Origin: Muricoccus nepalensis
GTDB taxonomy: Bacteria; Pseudomonadota; Alphaproteobacteria; Acetobacterales; Acetobacteraceae
Length of the DNA: 64,000 bases
Reading direction: 5' to 3'
Assembly: GCF_006438825.1 (NCBI RefSeq)
Contig: NZ_RCZP01000020.1
Span: 1,166 to 65,165 of the forward strand
Shown here one piece after another: positions 1 to 7,795 of the stretch. The first letter of the stretch is position 1, and each line of letters begins with the position of its first letter. Both the position numbers and the translations under genes were made by a program. The notes under the pieces were generated by a model, which worked only from the letters and a program-made list of their open reading frames with translations, did no database searches and had not been told where the DNA came from.

Positions 1-2
1 CG

Positions 3-278
3 CACGCCGTTCTGCTGCTCGACCAGGCCGGATGGCACCTCTCCGACAAGGTCGCGGTTCCACCCAACATCACGCTCGCACCGCTGCCACCCAAGTGCCC
101 CGAACTGAACGCCATGGAGAATGTCTGGCAGTTCATGCGCGACAACTGGCTCTCCAACCGGGTCTTCCGGTCCTACGACAACATCGTCGACCACTGCTGC
201 GACGCCTGGAACAAGCTCACCGAACAGCCCTGGCGCATCATGTCCATCGGACTGCGCGACTGGGCATATAGGTCATGA
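3..278 (+). CDS. IS630-family transposase, C-terminal fragment (cut by window edge)
   Basis: An open frame entering from the left edge encodes about 91 residues ending in TGA. It contains LLLDQAGWH, then PPKCPELNAMENVWQFMRDN, which are the second Asp region and the terminal Glu region (PELNxxExxW) of the IS630/Tc1-mariner DDE transposase. The last residues (WRIMSIGLRDWAYRS) are the usual C-terminus of this family, so the 3' end is intact. No start is visible because the gene begins before the window. It marks an IS copy next to the large repeat protein. Confidence 0.85.
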   Translation, partial: HAVLLLDQAGWHLSDKVAVPPNITLAPLPPKCPELNAMENVWQFMRDNWLSNRVFRSYDNIVDHCCDAWNKLTEQPWRIMSIGLRDWAYRS

Positions 279-421
279 TCTCAGAGACTTGGTATTAGGC
301 AGCATGTATCTGCTGGACACAAAGGCTTTCATGCTCCGCGACGCAGACAGCAAAACCGCTGCTTCCAAGTTTACTGAAGTCGGCGAAAATACGACGGTTG
401 ACGAGCCCCAGGTGAACTTCT

Positions 422-3400
422 TCAGGCGAACAGTGCGCCGAGCTGACTGGGGCTCATCGCGAAGTACTGGCTCTGGGTGAAGGCCGCCACCTGCATGCTC
501 CGCAGGTTGGCGAGCTGTGTGGGAGAGACGGCGGCGATTTGTTCGTTGTTCAGGGCGCCCACCGCCGTCGTGCTGAGTGCCGCGAAAGCTTCCGGGCGGA
601 GGGACGCGACATCGTCGGGCGACAAGCCAACCATCTGGGCGGGTGTCAGCGCAGCGATTGCTGTGGTGCTGAGTGCTGCGACTTGGTCTGTGGTCAACGC
701 AGCAAGTTGAGTGGGCGACAGGCGAAAGACCTGGGTCGTGGTCAGGCCACTCAGCTGGGTGGTGGACATGGAGGCGACCTGGGCCGGGCTCAGGGCCATG
801 ACCTGCATCGTGGACAAGCCGCTGATTTGGGTCGTGTTCAGGCTGCCCGCTTGCGCAGTGGTCATGCCACGTGTGGCAGAGTAGCCTATCGCACCGACCT
901 GGCTCGCCGATAGCGCGGTCAGCGCGGTTGTCGATAGGGCGCTGACCTGGTCTGCCCCCAGTCCGGCAATCTGCTGGGTCGACAGCACGCCGATTCGTGT
1001 TCCAAGCGCCGCGACGGTGTCGGTGGCAAGGCTTGCTATCCCGGATGGGGAGATGGCCGCCAGCTGACTGTCCGCGAGGGTGCTGACCACTTCGCTGGGT
1101 AAGGCGGCGAGTTGTGCCGATTCAAGCGCTGCTATCTGGTCAGGCCTCAATAGGTCAAGACGGCCCGCCACCGCCGTCATGTCCAGGCCACGGACCGCCG
1201 TGCTGGACAGGGCTGTGAGCTGCGCATCGGACAGCGCTCCTACCTGGTCAGCCGAGAGGGCCGCGACCTGCGCCGACCCGAGGCCACTGACCTGGCTGGT
1301 GGTCAGGGCGCCGAGCTGGGTGGCGCCAAGAGCTGCCAGTCCACTTGTCGAAAGACCGCTGATTGCGGCCGGGGAGAGGGAGGCAAGCTGCGCCGGGCTC
1401 AGGGTCGCGACGGTGCCGGCCGGCAAGGCGCTGAGCTGGGCCGAGCTCAGCGCGGCCAGCTGTGTGCTGCTCAGTGCCGCGAACTGCGTGGTGCTGAGGC
1501 CAGCGAGACCGCTGGCCGACAAGCCACCAATCCCGGAGGGAGACAGCGCGGCAAGCTGGCTGTTCGCAAGCCCCACGATGGTCTGAGATGACAGCGCACC
1601 GAACTGCGACGAGGTCAGGGCACCGAGCTGAGTTGTGCTCAGGGCATCAAGCTGCGTGTCACTCAGGTTAGCAACCAACTGCGGGTCGAGTGACGGGATT
1701 TGTGCGGTGGTCAGAGCCGCAAGCTGTGCAGTGCTCCAGGACATGGTGCTCGCAGCCGAGAGCCCTGCGATGCTCCTCGGCGGCAGGCCCGCGACTTGCG
1801 CGGAGCTCAGCGCGGCCGTGGCCGTCGTCGTGAGGCCTGCAAGGCTGGCCGGACGCAACGCGGAGAGCTGCAAGGTGCTGAGGGCCTCGATGCTGTCCGC
1901 CGAGAGGGCGCCGACCTGCGCCGTATCGAGCGCCGCCATCTGACCGGTGGTGAGCAGGCCAAACTGGGTGGTGGTCAGGCCAGCGACCTGCCCCGTCGTC
2001 AGCCCCGCAATCGCGGCTGCCGAGAGAGCCGTGATCTGGTTGCCTAAGGCGCCGAGCTGGTTGGGGGTGAGCACCGGGACCTGATCCCCCGTCAGGGCTG
2101 CCACCTGCCCGGGCGTCAGGGCGGCGATTTGGGTGCTGGCAAGGATGCTGATCGCCGTGGTGGTGAGCCCCGCCAGGGCGGGCGAGGACAAGGCCGCCAC
2201 CTGCACGGTGCTCAGCGCGGCGATGCCCGTTGCCGGGACGGCGGCCAGTTGGCCGGTGGTCATGGCACGTAGCTGCGCAGTGCCAAGGCTGCCCAGCTGC
2301 GTCGTGGCGAACAGCCCGAGCTGTGCTGGCCCGAGTGCGGCGATCTGCCCTGTCGTCAGCGCGGCGACCTGCCCGGTGCTCAGCGCGCCGATCGCTTCGC
2401 TGGTCAGGCCCTGGAGGCTCGCCGGTGCCAAGGCGGTGAGCTGGATCGTGCTGAGAACCCCGACGCTGCCGGCTGAGAGCCCACCGATTTGGGTGGCGCT
2501 GAGCACGGCGAGCTGCGTCGTGGTCAGCCCAGCGAACTGCGTGCTGGTCAGCGCCGCAAGGCTGGTAGGCGGCAAGCCCCTGACAGCGGTCGGCGACAGA
2601 GAGGAGACTTGCGTGGCGTTCAGGCCGGCCAAGCCGTCCCGAGAGAGGGCAGCGCTTTGCGCCTGCGTCAGGGCGCCAACCTGCCGGGTGGTCAGGGCAC
2701 CGAGCTGTGCCGCCGTCAGTGTGGCGACAGCAGAGGTGGTGAGCCCGGTGACAGCGGTCGCCGTCAGACCTGCCAGCTGGGAGCCGCTCAGAGCCGAGAC
2801 GTCGTCCCCGGTCAGTGCCGCGGCTTGGGTCGCAAGGATCGCGCCGAGCTGCGTTGTGGTCAGCGCCCTGAGCTGTGTGGCTGTCAGTGTAGCGACGGCC
2901 GTGGTCGTGAGCCCAGCCATTCCGGTCGTGCCCAGGCCTGCCAGCTGGGACCCGCTCAGCGCCAGGACGTCGTCCCCGCTCAAGGCTTCGGCCTGGGCCG
3001 CGCCGATGGCGCCAAGCTGGGCCGTGGTGAGCGCGCCGAGCTGCGTGGACGTCAGCGCGCCGACCTGCCCGGGCTTGAGCGCGGCAATCTGCGCCGGGCG
3101 GAGGGCGGCAATCTGGGTACTGCCCAATGCGGCAAGCACCTCTGTCCGGAGCCCGGCCAAGCTGGTCGTGGGCAGGGCCGAAACCTGTTCGGCCGTCAGC
3201 GCTGCCGCGCCGGTCGCGGTCAGTCCGGAGAGCTGTACGGAGCCGAACGCGCTGAGTTGCGTCGATGTCAGGGCACCCATCGCGCCTGGCGCCAGGGCGG
3301 CCACCTGGCTTGCCGTGAGCGCCGCGATGCCGGCGCGGGGCAGGGCGGCGAGTTGCGTGCCGTTCAGCGCGGCGATGCTGGCAGTGCTCAGGCTTGCAAC

Positions 3401-4222
3401 CTGGGCTGGCCGCAGCACGGCGAGCTGGGTCTGGGTAAGGCCGGCCGCCTGGGTGCCGGAGAGCGCGCGCAGCTGGGTCGTGCTCAGCCCGGTAACACCG
3501 ATCGCCGACAGAGCACCGAGTTGGGTAGAGTTCAGGGAGGCGAGGTCGACCACCTCAAGCGCCGCGACCTGGGTCGCATTAAGGATGCGGAGCTGCTCGG
3601 TCGTGAGCACGCCGGCCTGAGCGGTCGAAACCGCCTGGATCTGCCCCAGGGTAAGGGCGGCGAAGGCCGAGTCCGAGAGGGACGCCAGTTGAGCGGGCGA
3701 GAGGGCCGCGATGTTCTTCGTGCCGATCGCCCTGAGCTGTGCCCCATTGAGTGCTGCAATCTGGTCGGAGGACAAAGCGCCAAGGGTGCTGGCGGAAAGA
3801 CCGCCGATCCCTGCCGTCGAGAGCGCGGCGAGCTGCCGCGTCGTCATCGACGTTAGCACCGCAACAGGCAGGGCGGCCACCTGCGCTGGCTTGAGCGCAA
3901 CCACCTGCCCTGCCGTTAGCCCGCTGACCTGCAAGGTGGTCAACGATCCGACCTGCGTCACCGTCATTGCGGCAACGCTCGTGGCGGACAGGGCGCCAAG
4001 TTGCGTGCCGCTGAGTGCTCCAAGCCCCGTCGTGGTCAGGGCCGTGATCTGGGTCGCTCGGAGAGCTGCAACCTGGGTGGTAGTCAGAGCGCCGAGCTGG
4101 TTGGTGCTCATGACCGCGAGGGTCGTGGTGGTGATGCCAGCGATCTGTCCCGCGCTCAGTGCGGCGAGGTAAGCTGGCGGGCGTAACACACCGATCGCTA
4201 CCGGAGCTGTGTTGACCTGCAC
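422..4222 (-). CDS. Giant octapeptide-repeat protein of unknown function (about 150 repeats)
   Basis: 1266 residues on the minus strand, almost entirely tandem eight-residue units with consensus [VLI]-[AG]-[AG]-L-[ST]-x-x-Q, for example LGALTTTQ, VAALRATQ, LGALSATS. Only the first ~20 residues (MQVNTAPVAIGVLRPPAYLA) and the last ~15 fall outside the pattern. A few units are one residue short or long, and LDLLRPDQ near residue 1000 is atypical. No signal peptide, membrane segment, Cys or catalytic motif is apparent. The spacing of Leu, small residues and an S/T-x-x-Q cap could suit a regular solenoid of short helical or beta turns; this is inference. Similar LTTTQ-type repeats are known in uncharacterised, sometimes surface-associated proteins of alphaproteobacteria. 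Single gene; the start is ATG with 130 bp to the next gene. The repeat composition leaves long shadow frames open on the other strand. Confidence 0.8.
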   Translation of the reverse strand: MQVNTAPVAIGVLRPPAYLAALSAGQIAGITTTTLAVMSTNQLGALTTTQVAALRATQITALTTTGLGALSGTQLGALSATSVAAMTVTQVGSLTTLQVSGLTAGQVVALKPAQVAALPVAVLTSMTTRQLAALSTAGIGGLSASTLGALSSDQIAALNGAQLRAIGTKNIAALSPAQLASLSDSAFAALTLGQIQAVSTAQAGVLTTEQLRILNATQVAALEVVDLASLNSTQLGALSAIGVTGLSTTQLRALSGTQAAGLTQTQLAVLRPAQVASLSTASIAALNGTQLAALPRAGIAALTASQVAALAPGAMGALTSTQLSAFGSVQLSGLTATGAAALTAEQVSALPTTSLAGLRTEVLAALGSTQIAALRPAQIAALKPGQVGALTSTQLGALTTAQLGAIGAAQAEALSGDDVLALSGSQLAGLGTTGMAGLTTTAVATLTATQLRALTTTQLGAILATQAAALTGDDVSALSGSQLAGLTATAVTGLTTSAVATLTAAQLGALTTRQVGALTQAQSAALSRDGLAGLNATQVSSLSPTAVRGLPPTSLAALTSTQFAGLTTTQLAVLSATQIGGLSAGSVGVLSTIQLTALAPASLQGLTSEAIGALSTGQVAALTTGQIAALGPAQLGLFATTQLGSLGTAQLRAMTTGQLAAVPATGIAALSTVQVAALSSPALAGLTTTAISILASTQIAALTPGQVAALTGDQVPVLTPNQLGALGNQITALSAAAIAGLTTGQVAGLTTTQFGLLTTGQMAALDTAQVGALSADSIEALSTLQLSALRPASLAGLTTTATAALSSAQVAGLPPRSIAGLSAASTMSWSTAQLAALTTAQIPSLDPQLVANLSDTQLDALSTTQLGALTSSQFGALSSQTIVGLANSQLAALSPSGIGGLSASGLAGLSTTQFAALSSTQLAALSSAQLSALPAGTVATLSPAQLASLSPAAISGLSTSGLAALGATQLGALTTSQVSGLGSAQVAALSADQVGALSDAQLTALSSTAVRGLDMTAVAGRLDLLRPDQIAALESAQLAALPSEVVSTLADSQLAAISPSGIASLATDTVAALGTRIGVLSTQQIAGLGADQVSALSTTALTALSASQVGAIGYSATRGMTTAQAGSLNTTQISGLSTMQVMALSPAQVASMSTTQLSGLTTTQVFRLSPTQLAALTTDQVAALSTTAIAALTPAQMVGLSPDDVASLRPEAFAALSTTAVGALNNEQIAAVSPTQLANLRSMQVAAFTQSQYFAMSPSQLGALFA

Positions 4223-4354
4223 AGGTGTTTTACCTTGCGTCGGATCTTCCCCAGCAGCGAACGGGGAACGGCGTTATTGCCATGCCACAGGGTACGAAAC
4301 GAGGGTAAAGAATTCCTGACTTGCCACGACAAGAGCGTGGCTTGGTACGCAGGG

Positions 4355-5257
4355 TCACTGATGCACGGGCAGCTCGTGGCGGTCCTGTTGCTCGAGCTGC
4401 CGTTCTACTTCGCGAACACGTCCCAGAACGATTGCCCCGAACTGCTCTGATTGTTCGATTGCCGCCTCTCCGCTGCGGGTGAGTTCAAGCCCGGCCATGA
4501 GCGTGCTGGCAAGCGCAGCCCGCATCCGCAGTGCCCTGCTCGGTGCCTGCGCCGGAAGGACAGGCAGGCACCTCTCCAGGCGCAGCCCGCCTCTTTCGTG
4601 CTCGAGGAGTTGCTTGATGCGGAGCACGGCGTCCGAGATGCGCCAGAGGTCGAGCGGCGCGGGACGGTAAGTTTGGGGCGCCTCCGCTCCCTGCCCTTCC
4701 CTGGTCTCCAGCATGGCGAGCGTCGCCTCCAGGAAGGCTACGTACAGCTCCGCCTGCGGCCGTGGGGCGGGTGGGTCTGCCTGGCCCCGCGCAAAGACCT
4801 CCCGCCCGAGCTGTGACCGTGCGGCCAGCCACTCGGCGCCGGCCCGCGCGCGGGCGAGCGCGTCCAGCTGCTCTAGGCGCCGTCGGGCATCCTCTTGCGC
4901 TTCCTCGGCCGCCTCCGGGCTGGCGGGCGCCAGCAGCTGCGCCCTGAGCAGCAGGAGCTGGCTGGCCATGACCAGCCAGTCCGCCCGCCGCTCCAGCCGC
5001 GCGCCGCCGCTGTTCTCGATGGCGCCCACCAGCTGGTCGGTCAGCGTCAGGATGGAGAGCGGGCCGAGGTCCACCCGCTGGCGGCGCACCATCTCGAGCA
5101 GGAAGTCGAGTGGTCCTTCGAAGCCCTCCACCCGCAGCTGCGGGGTGGTGCCTGGTGAGTCGGCTCCCTCGCCTCTCTCGGCCGGCGCGCCCTGCCCTTC
5201 CCCGCGGGCGGGCTCCTCCTCCTGAACGAGCGCCTCACCCACGGCGGGCCCGCCCAC
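4355..5257 (-). CDS. scpA: Segregation and condensation protein A homologue (plasmid-borne ScpA)
   Basis: 300 residues. The N-terminal part has the ScpA signature LRVEGFEGPLDFLLEMVRRQ followed by the helical DLGPLSILTLTDQL segment. The C-terminal winged-helix part carries LDLWRISDAVLRIKQLL and ends in a region equivalent to the SMC-head-binding domain. In bacteria ScpA is the kleisin that bridges SMC heads, normally with ScpB. Here no ScpB follows; the next gene downstream is the repeat protein. It overlaps the upstream hypothetical gene by 23 bp, so the two are probably translationally coupled. The GTG start at 5257 is the longest option; a GTG at 5242 is also possible. The first 40 residues are acidic and low-complexity. 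Likely a divergent plasmid ScpA acting in plasmid compaction or segregation. Confidence 0.82.
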   Translation of the reverse strand: MGGPAVGEALVQEEEPARGEGQGAPAERGEGADSPGTTPQLRVEGFEGPLDFLLEMVRRQRVDLGPLSILTLTDQLVGAIENSGGARLERRADWLVMASQLLLLRAQLLAPASPEAAEEAQEDARRRLEQLDALARARAGAEWLAARSQLGREVFARGQADPPAPRPQAELYVAFLEATLAMLETREGQGAEAPQTYRPAPLDLWRISDAVLRIKQLLEHERGGLRLERCLPVLPAQAPSRALRMRAALASTLMAGLELTRSGEAAIEQSEQFGAIVLGRVREVERQLEQQDRHELPVHQ

Positions 5258-5957
5258 GACTCACCGAGGATCCGCTCCCCTCCGAGGCACGCGCCTCGGC
5301 CGCGCTCGCCCCCTGCCCGTCCGCTGCGCCCGGCGCGTAGTCGGGGGTGAGTACGAAGGCGAGCGCCGGCCAGCTCCGCCGCAGCCGCACCACCGCCTGC
5401 CAGGGCGACCAGTCCGCCGACCAGAAGCCCACCCGCAGCTCCGCCATCTTCTTGCGTCGCCCGTCCAGCTTGCCGGGCAGCACCTCCACGTGCCGGAGCG
5501 GACGGGTCACGCCCCAGTGGGCGAGCAGCCACTCCCGGCTCGCCGCCTCCTCGGGGCCGAGCCTGAGGATGGCCGCGGGCAACGGCAACAGCCGGTGCAA
5601 GTCGAGCGGGCAGCTCCGGTCCGTGCTCATCCGGGCCAGCGCGCGCTGGTGGTTCAGCGCCACCGCCTCCCTCAACCGCCTGGCCAGGAGCTTGGCGCCG
5701 GTGAGGTTGATCGCGGGCACGCCGTCCAGAGGTGCCGCCATCGGCAGAAGGAACTCCTCCTCCAGCGCGGCGAGGTCCAGTACCCAGGGGATCACGCCCG
5801 TACCCGCCGCGGCGGCGGCAAAGCGCACTACCTCCTCCGTCGGCCCGCTCACCGCCAGCGTGTTCCGCAGCCAGTCCGTGTGCGTGCGCTCGGGGTGCCA
5901 GGACGGATGCTGCGGGAAAGGCTCATCGGCGGTGGCCACGGTCTCTTGCGTTGGCAT
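5235..5957 (-). CDS. Conserved hypothetical protein coupled to plasmid ScpA
   Basis: 240 residues, ATG start, overlapping scpA by 23 bp on the same strand. I do not recognise a named domain. The N-terminal 110 residues are mixed helix/strand (HPSWHPERTHTDWLRNTLAV, then VIPWVLDLAALEEEFLLPM). The middle has a Leu-rich LHRLLPLPAAILRLG segment, and the part around residues 165-205 (VGFWSADWSPWQAVVRLRR) is aromatic and basic. The last 40 residues are Ala/Ser/Arg-rich and probably disordered. No signal peptide or membrane helix. The coupling to scpA, and a tyrosine recombinase just upstream on the same strand, suggest a plasmid maintenance cassette (recombinase, unknown, ScpA). Function is not assigned. 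Confidence 0.65.
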   Translation of the reverse strand: MPTQETVATADEPFPQHPSWHPERTHTDWLRNTLAVSGPTEEVVRFAAAAAGTGVIPWVLDLAALEEEFLLPMAAPLDGVPAINLTGAKLLARRLREAVALNHQRALARMSTDRSCPLDLHRLLPLPAAILRLGPEEAASREWLLAHWGVTRPLRHVEVLPGKLDGRRKKMAELRVGFWSADWSPWQAVVRLRRSWPALAFVLTPDYAPGAADGQGASAAEARASEGSGSSVSRGRARRG

Positions 5958-5985
5958 CGTCGGCCGGCGCTCTTAGGACGCGGCC

Positions 5986-6180
5986 ATGTTGAAGAAGCTA
6001 CCCCATCCCACACACGAGGCCCCAGAGACGAGAGAGATCCGGATCGGCCGCGAGGGGTCAGGACGGAACACCTGGCGCTGGTCAATCTGGCGCGGCTCAA
6101 CCCTCGTCGCCCGCTCACCCGCCGGGTTCCCGGGCGCCGAGGCCGCGTATGACGCCGGTCGCCGCGTCCTGAACCGCTGA
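5986..6180 (+). CDS. Possible small protein (64 aa), unknown
   Basis: A 64-residue frame between two minus-strand genes, starting at ATG. The C-terminal two thirds (SGRNTWRWSIWRG, then ARSPAGFPGAEAAYDAGRR) resembles small single-domain proteins in which a Trp-rich strand pair is followed by a helix ending AxxAGRR; this is a composition judgement, not a family match. There is no strong ribosome-binding site. It may be a real short gene or an accidental frame in GC-rich DNA. Confidence 0.35.
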   Translation: MLKKLPHPTHEAPETREIRIGREGSGRNTWRWSIWRGSTLVARSPAGFPGAEAAYDAGRRVLNR

Positions 6181-6262
6181 CCCGCGAGCCCGCTCGCACC
6201 GGCGCGCCTCCCCAACCCCGCAACGCCCGCGCGCCCCTGACCCACCCTGCCCTGCCTCCGGC

Positions 6263-7294
6263 TCAGAGGTCGAGCAGCCGGGCGGGGCTGTCCTGCGTGA
6301 TCTTGGCACGCCGGCGGTAGCCTTGCGTGGTGGCGAGGCTCCGCTGGCGCGTGTGGTGCATCACCTGCTCGTCCAGCGCGCCCTTCAAGTAGGCCTCCGT
6401 GATGAACCCCGCCCGCAGCCCGTGCGGCGACAGCCGCTCGCGCTCGTCGACGGTGAAGTTCGCCAGCTCGGCCCGGCGTCGCAGGATGCGCCACACCCCC
6501 TGCGGCGTCAGCCGGTCCTCCAGCCCACCCGCGGCGCTCACGCGCCGGAACACCGGCCCCCACTCGATGCGAGAGCGCTTGAGCCAGGCCTCCACCGCCC
6601 GCACCGGGCAGGAGAGCGGGTTCAGCCCGCGGGGGATGCCGATCGAGGCCCCCTCCCCCTCCTGGTCGCGCTTGGCGCGCGTGATGAGCACCGTCATGCC
6701 CTCGCTCGTGAACCGCAGGTGCTCGCGGTCGATCCCCACCAGCTCGGAGCGACGCAGCGCCCCGGCAAACCCCACGAGCAGCAGCGCCTTGTCGCGCACC
6801 CCGGCCACGTCGGTGCCGCAGCTCGCCAGCAGGCGCTTGACCTCGGCCGAGGTGAGGGCGGCCGCCGGGCGGGCGGGCTTGCCGTGGGTGGCGAGGATGC
6901 CGCGCATCGTCGCGCTGATCGCCGGCTGGCGCGTCTCCCAGGGGTGACCGGCCTGGCGATGGTGATGCGCGATCGCCGCCAGCCGCCGGCGCAACCCGCT
7001 CCTGCCGAGCGTGGCCGCGAGGCTCGCCAGGTGGCCGGCGATCACCACGGGCGCGGCCGGCAGAGCCGCCACGCCGCCCGCCTCGCACCAGGAACAGAAG
7101 GCGCGCCAGTCGGAGGCGTAGGCGCGCCGCGTGTTCTCCGACAGCGCCCGCCCGGCGTAGCCCGCCGCGCGGGCCACTGCTTCGCCCACCGGCCCGGCCA
7201 GCACCGCCAGCGCCTCCGCCGGCAGTGCGCCCGCGGCCAGGCGCACCACCGACGCGGGGACGGCTGGCGGGCTCGAACCTGGACGCTCCGTCAC
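6263..7294 (-). CDS. Tyrosine-type site-specific recombinase/integrase
   Basis: About 343 residues from a GTG start at 7294, chosen because GGAGGGG lies 9 nt upstream and because a relic copy at 14.2 kb conserves the same GTG context; an upstream GTG at 7414 would add 40 low-complexity residues. Residues near the N-terminus (RALSENTRRAYASDWRAFCSWC) are the core-binding SAM-like domain. The catalytic domain shows the first Arg in FAGALRRSELVG, HGLRAG (His and second Arg), HHTRQRS (second His) and the Tyr nucleophile in TTQGYRRR. The order and spacing are complete, so it should be active. It probably acts in resolution of replicon multimers or integration. A 21-bp palindrome lies 180 bp upstream of the start. 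Confidence 0.88.
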   Translation of the reverse strand: MTERPGSSPPAVPASVVRLAAGALPAEALAVLAGPVGEAVARAAGYAGRALSENTRRAYASDWRAFCSWCEAGGVAALPAAPVVIAGHLASLAATLGRSGLRRRLAAIAHHHRQAGHPWETRQPAISATMRGILATHGKPARPAAALTSAEVKRLLASCGTDVAGVRDKALLLVGFAGALRRSELVGIDREHLRFTSEGMTVLITRAKRDQEGEGASIGIPRGLNPLSCPVRAVEAWLKRSRIEWGPVFRRVSAAGGLEDRLTPQGVWRILRRRAELANFTVDERERLSPHGLRAGFITEAYLKGALDEQVMHHTRQRSLATTQGYRRRAKITQDSPARLLDL

Positions 7295-7475
7295 GCCTTG
7301 CCCCTCCGGCAGTCCAGCAAGCAAAGGCCTGTATTGGCTGGCGTTCTCGACGCTGTCCCTACCAGAGTCCCCACTCCCCTGCCCCGCTCTGGCCGATCCG
7401 GCGAGCGCCCCCACGCCGCCTTCCGGCCCTCCCGAATGTGCCCGGGGGCGCCCATCTGTGGCAACCGCCCCCTCC

Positions 7476-7522
7476 CCGCCCCTTGGGCACGATAATAGAT
7501 AATTATCGTGCCCAAGGGGCGG
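7476..7522. repeat. Perfect 21-bp inverted repeat upstream of the tyrosine recombinase
   Basis: Left arm 7476-7496 and right arm 7502-7522 are exact reverse complements separated by 5 nt (AGATA). The right arm reads ATTATCGTGCCCAAGGGG and continues CGG. The element could be a recombinase core site, an operator, or a strong hairpin. The decayed integrase copies at 9663 (ATTATCGTGC) and 14031 (ATTGTCGGGCCCAAGGGG) retain pieces of the same sequence at the equivalent place, which favours a site linked to this recombinase family. Confidence 0.8.
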
Positions 7523-7652
7523 TGAAAGGCCTGCTGGAGGGGTTGGTTCTGCCCGGATTTGCTGGGTTTTTCCGGCAAGTGACGAAGACTGAACTGAGCC
7601 AGGACGCTTCGTCGCCAGCTTCGGCGTCCAAGCGGGACTCTACCAAGCAGGC

Positions 7653-7671
7653 TGTGGAGAAGTTATCCACA
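7653..7671. promoter_or_regulatory. Back-to-back DnaA-box pair
   Basis: TGTGGAGAAGTTATCCACA contains a consensus DnaA box (TTATCCACA, 7663-7671) and, one base away on the other strand, a second box with a single mismatch (TTCTCCACA). It sits in the 500-bp intergenic region between the photolyase and the tyrosine recombinase. A single such pair can occur by chance, but perfect boxes are uncommon in DNA of this GC content. It may be an origin or DnaA-control element. Confidence 0.5.
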
Positions 7672-7795
7672 TTTCGTGGGGACAGTTCAGTGGGTATCAA
7701 GGCAGCCTATTGGCACTCCGACCCGACCCGGTCCTAAAAATCTTCAAAATTTTGGTGTCCGCGGGGTCATTGCTCCAGTTCGCCACCTCACACAC

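Noticed and set aside
1080-3856. Long plus-strand frames opposite the octad-repeat gene
   Set aside because: They are the antisense of the 24-nt coding period of the repeat gene; they have Cys/Ser/Arg-rich or Gln/Gly/Arg-rich composition and no independent start context.
422-4222. CRISPR-like or satellite array
   Set aside because: The period is 24 nt, degenerate at third positions and in frame, so it is a protein repeat and not spaced identical repeats. No CRISPR array is present in the window.
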